The notes below the pieces were generated by a model, which saw only the letters and a list, made by a program, of their open reading frames with translations, was not told where the DNA came from and ran no database searches. From the NCBI RefSeq assembly GCF_001941485.1, contig NZ_CP009247.1, forward strand, positions 806,001-870,000: a DNA stretch of 64,000 nucleotides, written 5' to 3'. This stretch comes from Corynebacterium frankenforstense DSM 45800 (GTDB taxonomy: Bacteria; Actinomycetota; Actinomycetes; Mycobacteriales; Mycobacteriaceae). This document shows, one piece after another, positions 56,200-64,000 of the stretch. The position numbers and the translations under genes are program-made. Within the stretch, counting starts at the first letter, position 1. Each line of letters opens with the position of its first letter.

Positions 56200-56862
56200 T
56201 TGTTCCACGCCGTCTCCTTCGCCCTCCTCGACTCCGTCAACGTGCTGTTGATCGGCGTCGTCGTCGCGCTCGGCGTGATGCTGCCGCGCGAGGGGCGCTA
56301 CCGGGGCACCGCCGGCCTGCTCATCGCCGGCGACTGGCTGGGCGTCTTCGGGCTCTCCCTGGTCGTCCTGCTCGTCTTCGACGGCCTCGGCGACGTGGTC
56401 GCCCGCTTCCTGGATTCCCCGGCCTTCGGCGTCGTGCTCATCGCCGTCGGCCTGGCCTCCCTGGTGGCCACCTGGCGGGCGAGGCCCGGCGGCAACTCCG
56501 CGATGGTCGACCGGGTGCTGGGACCCCTGCTCAGCCCCTCGCGGGCGACCGTGCTCGTCGGCGTGGTGCTCGGAGCGATCCAGTCGGCGACCTCGGCGCC
56601 CTTCTACGCAGGCCTCGCGGCCATCAGCGCCGGCGGCTTCGGGGTGGTGGAGCGCTACCTGGGGCTTGTCGGCTACGCCTCGCTGGCGCTGAGCCTGCCG
56701 GCGCTCTCGGCCGTCTTCGTCGGCCTGGTGCGCGCCCGGCCGGACTCGGCCGCCGGGCGGGCCTTCGCCTGGATGCGCGCGCGGCCGACCCTGATGGCCC
56801 GCTGCGCCGGCTACCTCGTCGCCGTGCTGCTCACGGGCATGGGCGCGCTCGCCCTGGTCTAG
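56200..56862 (+). CDS. LysE/GAP-like multi-spanning membrane protein
   Basis: A 220-aa protein with about six membrane segments, starting MFHAVSFALLDSVNVLLIGVVVALGVMLP. The D-S-V-N in the first helix and the spacing recall the LysE-like GAP/SfLAP family of lipid or amino-acid exporters, but the match is weak. The TTG start has GAGAGGATC 4 nt upstream. It is divergent from the sqdB-sqdX-like pair, so a glycolipid export role is a guess only. Confidence 0.6.
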   Translation: MFHAVSFALLDSVNVLLIGVVVALGVMLPREGRYRGTAGLLIAGDWLGVFGLSLVVLLVFDGLGDVVARFLDSPAFGVVLIAVGLASLVATWRARPGGNSAMVDRVLGPLLSPSRATVLVGVVLGAIQSATSAPFYAGLAAISAGGFGVVERYLGLVGYASLALSLPALSAVFVGLVRARPDSAAGRAFAWMRARPTLMARCAGYLVAVLLTGMGALALV

Positions 56863-57245
56863 GACTCGACGACGACGCCGAGGTTGATCCCCGGGATCTC
56901 CCAGGCGCCCGGCTCCGGGCGCACCCGGTCGAGCAGCGCGGCGCGGACCTCGTCGGTCAGCGGGATCAGCCAGCCCTCGTCGGGGTCGAGCGCGGGTGCC
57001 TGGCGCGGATCCACGGCGGGCAGGAAGCTCACCGGCCGCGCCCCGGGCGCGCTCACGCGCACGGGCGTGCGCGCGTCGGCGAGCGCGGGCAGCAGCCCGG
57101 CGGCGGCGTCCGCGTCGACGGTGACCACCACCATGTCCTCGGCGGTGTGCACGGCGACGGCGCGCGCGGTCAGCTCGACGGGGGCCGACGGGGCGTCGAC
57201 AAGCGGGGCCGGGCGCCTCCTGCGCCACCACTCGCGCAGCCCCAT
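56859..57245 (-). CDS. conserved hypothetical protein
   Basis: A 128-aa protein beginning MGLREWWRRRRPAPLVDAPSAPVELTARAVAV. It is soluble, alternating strands and helices, with a Pro/Asp-rich middle and the ending GAWEIPGINLGVVVES. Its ATG overlaps the prfC stop (ATGA), so it is coupled to prfC. No family recognised. Confidence 0.65.
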   Translation of the reverse strand: MGLREWWRRRRPAPLVDAPSAPVELTARAVAVHTAEDMVVVTVDADAAAGLLPALADARTPVRVSAPGARPVSFLPAVDPRQAPALDPDEGWLIPLTDEVRAALLDRVRPEPGAWEIPGINLGVVVES

Positions 57246-58888
57246 CAGTCGGCCACCAGGGGCTCGAGGGTGAACTCGGGGTGCTCGCGCTCGATGAAGG
57301 CCAGCTTCCACTTGTCGCCGAACAGGGCGATCAGCTCGCCGTCGGTGCGGGTGAAGCACTCGACGCCGCGCTGGCGGTTGAGGCCCTCGACGCTCCCGGC
57401 GTCGGTGCGGCGGGCCACCGAGTAGGGGATCGGGTCGGTGACCGTCTCGACGTTGTACTCGTTCTCCATGCGCGCCTGCATGACCTCGAACTGCATCGGG
57501 CCGACCGCGGCCATGACCGGGGCGGCCTCGCCGCGGGCGTCGTTGCGCAGGATCTGGACCACGCCCTCGGCGTCGAGCTGCTCGAGCGCCTTGCGGAACT
57601 GCTTGTACTTGCCCAGCGACTTCGCGCGCAGGGTGCGGAAGTGCTCGGGGGCGAACTGCGGCATCGGCGGGTACTGCACCGCGCGGCCGGAGTAGATCGT
57701 GTCGCCCGGGGCCAGCGCGCCGGCGTTGACCAGGCCGACGATGTCGCCCGGGTAGGCCGTCTCGACGGTCTCGCGGGTGCGGCCGAAGACGGTCAGCGCG
57801 TACTTGGTGGAGAAGGAGCGGCCCGACTGGGCGTGGGTGACCTGCATGCCGCGGTCGAACTCGCCGGAGACGACGCGCATGAAGGCCAGGGTGTCGCGGT
57901 GGCGGCGGTCCATGCCGGCCTGCACCTTGAAGACCACGCCGGAGAACTCGTCGTCGACCTCGCGCTCGGAGTCCATCGCGCTGGTCGCCGCCTCGACGGC
58001 CGCGGGGTCGGACTCGCGGGCTGAGGGCGCCGGGGCCAGCGCGCACAGCGTGTCCAGGATCTGGTGCACGCCGAAGTTGAGCATCGCGGAGGCGAAGATG
58101 AGCGGGGAGGTCTCGCAGGCCTCGAAGAGGTCCTGGTCGTGCACCGCGCCGTCGGCGGCGAGCAGCTCGGCCTCCTCGACCGCGCGCTCCCAGGCGCCGT
58201 CCTCGCGCTCGAGGGCGGCGTCGGGGGAGTAGTGCTCCTCGGGGCTGATGTGGGCGCCGCCGGCGGTGCGCAGGAAGTGGACGTACTCGTCGACCTCGCC
58301 GTCGGCGCTGACCCGGGCCAGGCCGCGGAAGTCGCCGGCCTCGCCGACCGGCCAGTACAGCGGGGTGGGCTGCAGGCCGATCTCGGTGACGATCTCGTCG
58401 ACGAGCTCGAGCGGCTCGCGGCCCGGGCGGTCCCACTTGTTGATCACGGTGACGATCGGCAGGCCGCGCGCCTTGCACACGCGGAACAGCTGCAGGGTCT
58501 GCGGCTCGAGGCCCTTGGCGGCGTCGATGAGCATCACGGCGGCGTCGACGGCCATGAGCACGCGGTAGGTGTCCTCGGAGAAGTCCGCGTGACCGGGGGT
58601 GTCCACGAGGTTGATCACGTAGGGGTTCTCGGCTGCGGCCGCGTCGCCCTCCGGGGCGTACTCGAACTGCAGCGCCGAGGAGGCGATGGAGATGCCGCGG
58701 TCCTTCTCCATGTCCATCCAGTCGGAGACGGTGGACTTGCGGCCGGCCTTGCCGTGCACGGCGCCCGCCTCGGCGATCATGTGCGCGTGCAGGGCCAGCG
58801 CCTCCGTCAGCGTGGACTTGCCCGCGTCCGGGTGGGCGATCACGGCGAAGGTGCGGCGGCGGCTGGCTTGCGCGGCGGTGTCGGTCAT
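57245..58888 (-). CDS. prfC: peptide chain release factor 3
   Basis: This 547-aa translational GTPase recycles RF1/RF2. G1 is AVIAHPDAGKSTLTEAL, and switch I is GRKSTVSDWMDMEKDRGISIASSALQF. G3 is NLVDTPGHADFSEDTYRVL, and G4 is TVINKWDRPGREPLELVDEI. Domains II and III follow to FTLEPL at the C-terminus. The RF3-specific spacing and the SDWM motif separate it from EF-G. Confidence 0.96.
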   Translation of the reverse strand: MTDTAAQASRRRTFAVIAHPDAGKSTLTEALALHAHMIAEAGAVHGKAGRKSTVSDWMDMEKDRGISIASSALQFEYAPEGDAAAAENPYVINLVDTPGHADFSEDTYRVLMAVDAAVMLIDAAKGLEPQTLQLFRVCKARGLPIVTVINKWDRPGREPLELVDEIVTEIGLQPTPLYWPVGEAGDFRGLARVSADGEVDEYVHFLRTAGGAHISPEEHYSPDAALEREDGAWERAVEEAELLAADGAVHDQDLFEACETSPLIFASAMLNFGVHQILDTLCALAPAPSARESDPAAVEAATSAMDSEREVDDEFSGVVFKVQAGMDRRHRDTLAFMRVVSGEFDRGMQVTHAQSGRSFSTKYALTVFGRTRETVETAYPGDIVGLVNAGALAPGDTIYSGRAVQYPPMPQFAPEHFRTLRAKSLGKYKQFRKALEQLDAEGVVQILRNDARGEAAPVMAAVGPMQFEVMQARMENEYNVETVTDPIPYSVARRTDAGSVEGLNRQRGVECFTRTDGELIALFGDKWKLAFIEREHPEFTLEPLVAD

Positions 58889-58894
58889 GGGGCT

Positions 58895-59512
58895 CTACCC
58901 TAGTCGCCGGTGGATCTCGTTCTGCGCGGCGGTGAGCCCCTCGGCGAGGATGAGCTCCACGGCGCGCGCGGCGAGGGCGACTCCGGCGCCCAGGTCGGCC
59001 GACGCGGCGTCGTCAATCGGGGCCAGCACCCAGTCCGGCACGGACATGCCCTGCGGCGGGCGCCCCACGCCGACGCGCACGCGCAGGTAGTCGCGGGTGC
59101 CCAGGTGCTCGGTCAGGGACTTCAGCCCCCGGTGGCCGTTCTCGGAGCCGCCGGCGCGCACGCGCACCACGCCCGGGGCGAGGTCGAGCTCGTCGTGGAC
59201 GACGATGACCCGCTCGGCCGGCACACCCAGGCGGCGGGCCAGGGGAGCGACGCCCTCGCCGGAGAGGTTCATGTAGGTGCGCGGGCGCACGGTCACCACG
59301 GTCGCGCCGGCGCACTCGGAGAGGTCGGTGTCCGCGAGCTCGTCGAGGACCATGTGCCCGGCGTTGTGCCGGGTGGCCTCGTACTGCGCGCCGGGGTTGC
59401 CCAGGCCGACGACGAGCCAGTCGGCGTGCTCCGGGGCGGCGGGCTGCGGTGCGCGCTCCGGGGCCGGCTTTGCGGGGCGGAGGCGGGCGAGGAGATTCTG
59501 CAGGACGTTCAC
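58895..59512 (-). CDS. pth: peptidyl-tRNA hydrolase
   Basis: A 205-aa enzyme that frees tRNA from prematurely released peptidyl-tRNA. WLVVGLGNPGAQYEATRHNAGHMVLDEL includes the catalytic His. TYMNLSGEGVAPLA, VVHDELDLAPGVVRVRAGGSENGHRGLKSL and YLRVRVGVGRPP complete the family pattern. A 25-residue Pro/Arg-rich N-terminus precedes the fold. GTG 59512 is the best start; no strong ribosome-binding site is seen. One exact 14-mer lies at 59003-59016. Confidence 0.95.
   Translation of the reverse strand: MNVLQNLLARLRPAKPAPERAPQPAAPEHADWLVVGLGNPGAQYEATRHNAGHMVLDELADTDLSECAGATVVTVRPRTYMNLSGEGVAPLARRLGVPAERVIVVHDELDLAPGVVRVRAGGSENGHRGLKSLTEHLGTRDYLRVRVGVGRPPQGMSVPDWVLAPIDDAASADLGAGVALAARAVELILAEGLTAAQNEIHRRLG
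59003..59016 (-). other. exact copy of the dispersed 14-mer TTGACGACGCCGCG
   Basis: Minus strand within pth, encoding I-D-D-A-A with ATT in place of the usual ATC. Confidence 0.7.
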
Positions 59513-59543
59513 GGTAGAGCATCGTTTCACATACGCTGGGGGC

Positions 59544-60608
59544 ATGAGCATCCTCTCCCAGCTGGCCGTCCCCGTCATCGCCGCGCCCATGGCCGGCGGG
59601 CCCTCGACCCCGCGCCTGGTCGAGGCCGTGGCGCGGGTCGGTGGCCTGGGCTTTCTCGCCGGCGGCGTACTGCCGGCGGAGAAGTTCACCCCGCAGCTCG
59701 GGGAGGTCGACCCGGCCGCGGGGACCTGGGGCGTGAACCTCTTCGCCCGCCAGAACCCGTACCACTCGCTGGGCCAGATCCGCGACGTCGCCCGCATGCT
59801 CGAGCCCTACTTCGCCGAGCGCGGCCTGGAGCGCCCCCGGGTGTCCGAGGTCGACTACGACTACGGCTGGGACGGCAAGTTCGCCGCGGTCCTCGACGCC
59901 GCGCGCGCCGGGCGCGGGCCCGCGGTGGTCAGCTGCACCTTCGGGCGCTTCACCCTCGAGGAGACCGCGGCGCTGCACGAGGCCGGGCTCGAGGCCTGGG
60001 TGACCGTGACCCACGAGCGCGACGCGGTGGCCGCCGCGCGCGCCGGGGCGGACGCGCTGGTGGTCCAGGGCCCCGAGGCTGGCGGGCACCGCGGCACCTG
60101 GACGGTGGAGACGCTGCCGGACCTGCGGCCGCTGTCGGCGCTGGTCGCCGCCGTCGCCGAGGTCACCGACCTGCCGTTGGTCGCCGCCGGCGGATTGACG
60201 ACGCCGCGCCGCGTCGCCCGTGCGCTGACCTGGCCCGGCGTCGCCGCCGTGGCCTGCGGCTCGGCGTTCCTGCTGGCCGAGGAGGCCGGCACCTCGGCGG
60301 CGAACCGTCAGCTGCTGGCCGCCGGGAAGGCGGAGACGGAGACGACGCGGGCGTTCTCGGGGCGCCACGCGCGCGGGCTGGAGACCGCGTTCACGCGCGC
60401 CCACCGCGAGCTGCCGCCGAGCTACCCGCAGCTGAATATGATGCAGAAGCCGTTGCGCGGCGAGCCGGAGTTCGCCTACTGCCTGGCCGGGGAGAACTAC
60501 CGGGACGCGAAGGCCGCCCCGGCCGGCGAGATCGTGAAGTACCTCTCGGGGGCCGACGGGGCGGACCGTGGGACGGTCGACGACGGGAGGAGCGACGATG
60601 GGGCGTAG
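59544..60608 (+). CDS. nitronate monooxygenase
   Basis: A 354-aa FMN-dependent TIM-barrel oxygenase of the nitronate monooxygenase/2-nitropropane dioxygenase family. VIAAPMAGGPSTPRLVEAV at the N-terminus, DALVVQGPEAGGHRGTW and LPLVAAGGLTTPRRVARAL form the FMN and substrate site. It detoxifies alkyl nitronates such as propionate-3-nitronate. It carries an exact 14-mer at 60195-60208 and overlaps the next small gene by 11 bp. Confidence 0.93.
   Translation: MSILSQLAVPVIAAPMAGGPSTPRLVEAVARVGGLGFLAGGVLPAEKFTPQLGEVDPAAGTWGVNLFARQNPYHSLGQIRDVARMLEPYFAERGLERPRVSEVDYDYGWDGKFAAVLDAARAGRGPAVVSCTFGRFTLEETAALHEAGLEAWVTVTHERDAVAAARAGADALVVQGPEAGGHRGTWTVETLPDLRPLSALVAAVAEVTDLPLVAAGGLTTPRRVARALTWPGVAAVACGSAFLLAEEAGTSAANRQLLAAGKAETETTRAFSGRHARGLETAFTRAHRELPPSYPQLNMMQKPLRGEPEFAYCLAGENYRDAKAAPAGEIVKYLSGADGADRGTVDDGRSDDGA
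60195..60208 (+). other. exact copy of the dispersed 14-mer TTGACGACGCCGCG
   Basis: Within the nitronate monooxygenase gene, but in a different reading frame from the other coding copies: here it encodes G-L-T-T-P-R, using GGA and TTG. The DNA word is therefore kept while the peptide is not. Confidence 0.75.
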
Positions 60609-60864
60609 GAAGCGCGTCGGCCTGCGGGCGCTCTACCGGCGCGGGCTGTCGGTGACCGACCTCGCCGAGGCCGCCCCGGACGACTGGCACCAGGCGCGCA
60701 ACCCGTTTGCGCCGCCGAGCCCGGACAACCCGCTGGGGGTCCACGTGAAGTCGAAGTGCTGCCGCTCGCACCCGCGGTGCATCGCGTGCCCGGTGGTGCA
60801 CCGCCGCCTGCGCGCCGAGGGGGACTACTCGGCGGCGGCGGTGCAGCGCGCCCGGCGCTGGTAG
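60598..60864 (+). CDS. small Cys-containing conserved protein
   Basis: An 88-aa basic protein. MGRRKRVGLRALYRRGLSVTDLAEAAPDDWHQARNPF is followed by VKSKCCRSHPRCIACPVVHRRLRAEG. The Cys-Cys-x5-Cys-x2-Cys plus His cluster may bind zinc or a metal. It overlaps the nitronate monooxygenase stop by 11 bp. No family recognised; the arrangement suggests co-expression only. Confidence 0.68.
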   Translation: MGRRKRVGLRALYRRGLSVTDLAEAAPDDWHQARNPFAPPSPDNPLGVHVKSKCCRSHPRCIACPVVHRRLRAEGDYSAAAVQRARRW

Positions 60865-60894
60865 ACGCGGCCTGGAGCCGGCGCGGGGGCGGGC

Positions 60895-61725
60895 TCAGCG
60901 CTCGAAGACGGTCCGGTTCTCGATGCGGCCGAGCCCGGCGATCTCCACGGCCACGACGTCGCCGTCGGTGAGGTAACGGCGCGGGTCGCGGGCGTGGCCC
61001 ACCCCGCCCGGGGTGCCGGTGACGATGACGTCGCCCGGGTCCAGCGGGTAGAGCTGCGTGATGTAGGCGATCAGGTCCTCCGGGGTGAAGACCAGGTCGT
61101 CGGTGGGGGTGGACTGGACCTTCTCGCCGTTGAGCCAGGTCGCCAGCTCCCCGCCGCGCTGCCAGGAGTCGGCCGTGGTCAGCCAAGGGCCGAAGCCGGC
61201 CGAGCCCTCGAGGGACTTGCCCTGGTGCCACTGCAGCGTGCGGTTCTGGAAGTCGCGCAGCGAGTAGTCGTTCATCACCGCGTAGCCGGCGATGTGCGCG
61301 CCGGCCTCGGCCGCGGTGACGCGGCGGGCGCGTTTGCCGATGACGACGGCCAGCTCGCCCTCCCAGTCCAGCGCCTTGTTGGCCCACTCGGGCACGACGA
61401 CGTCGTCGGCCGGGCCGGTCAGCGCGTCGGCGAACTTGATGAAGAGCGTGGGGTGCTCGGCGGGCGTGCGCCCCATCTCCCTGATGTGGTTGGCGTAGTT
61501 CAGCCCGACGCAGATGATCTTCCGCGGTGCGGGGACCACCGGGGCCAGGTCCTTCGGCTCGAACTCGACCGGGGCGCCCGGGGCGTCCGCCGCGATCTGG
61601 GCCCAGTCCTCCTCCCGCAGCAGGGAGCCGACGTCCGCGTGGCCGGGGACCGGCACCGCGGTGGTGTCGGACTCGACGCGCACGGCGCGGGTGCCGGTGG
61701 GGGTTCGGAGGGTGGCGAGACGCAT
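60895..61725 (-). CDS. fumarylacetoacetate-hydrolase-family protein
   Basis: A 276-aa protein. [27 protein letters not shown], the metal site [32 protein letters not shown] and [17 protein letters not shown] are the FAH signatures. Activities in this family are C-C hydrolysis, decarboxylation or isomerisation of 2-keto acids. The substrate is not evident. GGAAAGACC precedes the ATG. Confidence 0.93.
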   Translation of the reverse strand: MRLATLRTPTGTRAVRVESDTTAVPVPGHADVGSLLREEDWAQIAADAPGAPVEFEPKDLAPVVPAPRKIICVGLNYANHIREMGRTPAEHPTLFIKFADALTGPADDVVVPEWANKALDWEGELAVVIGKRARRVTAAEAGAHIAGYAVMNDYSLRDFQNRTLQWHQGKSLEGSAGFGPWLTTADSWQRGGELATWLNGEKVQSTPTDDLVFTPEDLIAYITQLYPLDPGDVIVTGTPGGVGHARDPRRYLTDGDVVAVEIAGLGRIENRTVFER

Positions 61726-61764
61726 GGTCTTTCCTTTCGGGGAGGGAGGGGGTGAGGGGCCTTG

Positions 61765-63456
61765 TCAGTCGGCGTCGAAGTCGCTGAGCTGTCCGGTGCC
61801 GCCGAACAGCCAGGCCACGACGACGGCTCCGGGGTCGAGCACACCGTCGGTGCCGGCGCCGATGTAGCTGGCGCGGCCCTTGCGGGCGGCCAGGCCCGCG
61901 GTGCCGGCGGCCCCGTCGCGGGCGGCCGCGAAGATCTCGGGCAGCGTCTCCGCGGTCTCCGCGGCATCGGCCGCGGGGGCGAGGGCGTCGACGAGGGTGC
62001 GGTCGCCGACCCGGGCACCCCCCAGGGCCTGGACCTCGGTCAGGCCGCGGCGCAGGCCCTCGGCGAGCCCGTCGGCGCCGGCGAGCTGGCTGAACAGCGT
62101 GCCGAGCACGGCGCCGGAGGTGCCGCCGGCGCGCACGAACATCCGCCGGGAGAGGTTCTCGAGCACGGTGGCGTCGTCGCCGCGCAGGGGCAGCTCGAGA
62201 TCGCCGAAGGCGGCCGACATGTTGGCGCCGAAGTCGCCGTCGCCGGCCTTCCGGTCGAGCTCGCCGAGCGGTTCGACCGCGCCCTGGACGCGCTCGATGA
62301 AGTCGCTCAGCCACTCGTTGGCCGGGGCGTCCGCCTCGCCGGGCTGTCCGATCCCCGAGTCGAGGCGGGCCGGGCGGTACTCCCCGGCGGCGCGGGCGGT
62401 GCCGGCGTCCGGGGCACCGGCGATGCGGTGCGGCCAGGCGGGCGCGCCGGTCGGGGCGTCGAGCAGCTCGGTGAACTCGGCGGAGGCCTTCATCAGCGTC
62501 ACCGAGACCCCGGCCATCGACACCGAGGTCACCAGGGAGCCGACGATGCCGCGCGAGACGGTGACGCCGTGGTCGTCGAGCCAGGAGACGGCCTGGCCGT
62601 ACATCAGGTCCAGCTCGAGGCGGGAGGTGCCGCCCAGGCCGTTGACCAGCAGGTAGACCTCGTCCCCGGAGTCGAGGGAGAGGGCCTTGGCCACGGGGGA
62701 GAGCAGCCTGGCCGTGATGCTCGCCGCGTCCTCGGCGCGTTCACGCGACCTGCCGGGCTCGCCGTGGATGCCGACGCCGAGCTCCATCTCGCCGGGGCCC
62801 AGGTCGAAGGTCGCCCGGCCCGTGGTGGGCAGGTGGCCCGGGGCCAGGGCGGCGGCCATGGAGCGGGAGGAGTCGGCGGCGCGCTGGGCGAGCTCGGCGA
62901 CGGTGTCGATGTCGTCGCCGCGGGCGGCGGCCGCCCCAGCGATCTTCTCGACGAGCACCGTGGCACCCGTGCCGCGCCGCCCGGGCCCGTCGTTCTGCTC
63001 CGGGGTGGCGTCGGAGTCGGGGGAGTCCGTGGCCACGTCGTCGGCGACGACGACCTCCCGGGTCGCGGTGTCGGCGCAGGCGCGGCGGGCGGCGGCGAAG
63101 TTCATGATGTCGCCGGTGTAGTTCTTGACCACGTGCAGCACCCCGGCGCCACGGTCGGCCCAGCGGGTCGCCGCCGCGATCTGCACCGCGTTCGGGGAGG
63201 TGAACAGGCGCCCGGGCACGGCGGCGTCGAGCATGCCCGCCCCGACGAAGCCGGCGTGCAGCGGCTCGTGGCCGGACCCGCCGCCGGAGAGCACCGCGAC
63301 GCGGTTGGCGTCGCGCCCGGTGGCGCGGGCGATGAACCCCTCCTCGTGCCACTCGGCGTCGGGGTGGGCGGCGACCAGCCCGCCGAGCGCCTCGGCGAGG
63401 TAGTCGTCCGCGTTGTTTCGGAAGGACCGGTGGAACTCGGTGGCGGAGTCGCTCAT
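61765..63456 (-). CDS. dhaK: ATP-dependent dihydroxyacetone kinase, fused DhaK-DhaL
   Basis: A 563-aa fusion. The DhaK part (about 1-335) has VLSGGGSGHEPLHAGFVG, LHVVKNYTGDIMNF and the substrate-binding His in GVGIHGEPG. The DhaL part (about 365-563) has the nucleotide-metal motif LDRKAGDGDFGANM and GGTSGAVLGTLFSQ. The single-chain form uses ATP directly and is not coupled to the PTS. It produces dihydroxyacetone phosphate. GC-rich insertions lie between strands in the K domain (DSPDSDATPEQNDGPG). Confidence 0.93.
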   Translation of the reverse strand: MSDSATEFHRSFRNNADDYLAEALGGLVAAHPDAEWHEEGFIARATGRDANRVAVLSGGGSGHEPLHAGFVGAGMLDAAVPGRLFTSPNAVQIAAATRWADRGAGVLHVVKNYTGDIMNFAAARRACADTATREVVVADDVATDSPDSDATPEQNDGPGRRGTGATVLVEKIAGAAAARGDDIDTVAELAQRAADSSRSMAAALAPGHLPTTGRATFDLGPGEMELGVGIHGEPGRSRERAEDAASITARLLSPVAKALSLDSGDEVYLLVNGLGGTSRLELDLMYGQAVSWLDDHGVTVSRGIVGSLVTSVSMAGVSVTLMKASAEFTELLDAPTGAPAWPHRIAGAPDAGTARAAGEYRPARLDSGIGQPGEADAPANEWLSDFIERVQGAVEPLGELDRKAGDGDFGANMSAAFGDLELPLRGDDATVLENLSRRMFVRAGGTSGAVLGTLFSQLAGADGLAEGLRRGLTEVQALGGARVGDRTLVDALAPAADAAETAETLPEIFAAARDGAAGTAGLAARKGRASYIGAGTDGVLDPGAVVVAWLFGGTGQLSDFDAD

Positions 63457-63492
63457 GTGGCCAGGGTAACTAAAACGGCCGGCGTGAGGTGC

Positions 63493-64000
63493 TCACAGCG
63501 CCCGGGCCAGCGGATCGCGCTCCGGGGCGAGCGGTGCGACGCGGGCGCGGGCCCCGGCGACCCAGCAGCGCCTCGAGCCGGCGATGAGGGGCACCAGCTC
63601 GACGTCGATGAGTGCGGGGTGGTCGTCGGTGAGCCGGCTGACCGCGGCGAGCGCCTCGGCCACCGGCTCCAGGTCGGCCGCCGGAGTGCCCGACCAGCCG
63701 CGCAACAGGTCCGCCGCGGCGAGTTCGCCCAGCATGACCCGCGCCTCGGCCGGCGAGACGGGCGCGACGCGCCAGGAGACGTCGCCGGCCAGCTCCGCGG
63801 TCGGCCCCGAGACCGCCACCGAGACCATCGGGCCCAGCGCCGGGTCCTCGATGCCGCGCACCCGCAGCGACGTGCCGGGCCCCACCGTCGGCTGCACCGT
63901 CAGCCCGGCCGGCTCCGCCCCCGCGGCCTGCGCCAGGCGCGACAGCGTCACCCACGCCGAGCGCATCTGCTCGGCGTCGCCGATGTGCCGGATCGCCGAG
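63493..64000 (-). CDS. C-terminal part of an ADP-forming acyl-CoA-synthetase / ATP-grasp type protein, cut by the window end
   Basis: The frame is open to base 64000, so only about 168 C-terminal residues are seen, including SAIRHIGDAEQMRSAWVTLSRLAQAA. The pattern LTVQPTVGPGTSLRVRGIEDPALGPMVSVAVSG, then LLRGWSGTPAADLEPVAEALAAVSRL and VELVPLIAG, fits the ATP-grasp subunit of ADP-forming acetate-CoA ligases, often fused to a GNAT domain. It ends 36 bp before the dhaK ATG. Whether a GNAT domain is present cannot be seen. Confidence 0.7.
   Translation of the reverse strand, partial: SAIRHIGDAEQMRSAWVTLSRLAQAAGAEPAGLTVQPTVGPGTSLRVRGIEDPALGPMVSVAVSGPTAELAGDVSWRVAPVSPAEARVMLGELAAADLLRGWSGTPAADLEPVAEALAAVSRLTDDHPALIDVELVPLIAGSRRCWVAGARARVAPLAPERDPLARAL

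Noticed and set aside
55992-56240. 82-codon minus-strand frame between the sqdB-like gene and the membrane protein gene
   Set aside because: It spans the AT-rich divergent promoter region and overlaps the start of the plus-strand gene. There is no ribosome-binding site or recognisable product.

Overview
The window is a high-GC actinobacterial chromosome segment, almost certainly from a Corynebacterium of the high-GC kind. Third codon positions are nearly all G or C, and GTG starts are common. AmtR, MetRS, Rpf2, BetP-type and PPK2 proteins look corynebacterial. The gene order purN-purH-amtR / rpsR-rpsN-rpmG-rpmB / rpmE2-rpmF / htrA-moaB2-mscL-SAF-fthC-galU-glp-rimJ-glpR / pmt-rsmI-betP-metS / tatD-rpf2-ksgA-ispE-ABC-F matches the corynebacterial/mycobacterial core order as I remember it. 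I found no prophage, insertion sequence, integrase or CRISPR array.

Layout. 1-5.4 kb: end of a DUF6350-type membrane protein gene, the last purine-synthesis genes (purN, purH), the nitrogen regulator amtR and a degenerate nucleotidyltransferase-like protein. 5.4-7.5 kb: two divergent operons for cysteine-free (zinc-independent) ribosomal proteins. 7.5-16.3 kb: envelope stress and cell-division block (htrA, moaB2, mscL, CpaB-like SAF protein, 5-formyl-THF cyclo-ligase, galU, glp, rimJ, glpR), then tRNA-Ala(CGC). 16.4-21.6 kb: small conserved genes, tag, doxX, a zinc-finger membrane protein, and protein O-mannosyltransferase. 21.6-29.6 kb: rsmI, betP-like, metS, an MFS gene and a RecQ helicase with a PRTase-like tail.

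29.6-41.3 kb is the accessory part. It holds a 782-aa membrane-anchored coiled-coil protein of unknown function that runs antisense into a GNAT gene, then AKR, cyclase, phosphotransferase, TRIC-type channel and 13E12-type HNH nuclease genes. Next comes about 1.15 kb of non-coding DNA with 13 copies of a 15-bp palindrome, and finally a DUF981-type membrane pair and a quinone-oxidoreductase-like gene. Short tandem repeats sit just beyond the 3' ends of three genes here.

41.4-64 kb returns to core genes: tatD, rpf2, ksgA, ispE, ABC-F, an alpha/beta hydrolase, ppk2, HAD and enoyl-CoA-hydratase-type genes, a TetR regulator, a SqdX/SqdB-like pair suggesting sulfoquinovosyl lipid synthesis, prfC, pth, nitronate monooxygenase, an FAH-family gene, a fused dihydroxyacetone kinase, and the C-terminal part of an acyl-CoA-synthetase-type protein cut by the window end.

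Two DNA-level signals are not explained by genes. One is the palindrome array at 38.17-38.96 kb. The other is a dispersed 14-mer, TTGACGACGCCGCG, with six exact copies and several one- or two-mismatch copies. Where it lies in coding sequence it forces rare CTT or ATT codons, so it looks selected as DNA. Many start codons have a TANNNT -10 box exactly 7-8 nt upstream, which implies widespread leaderless transcription.
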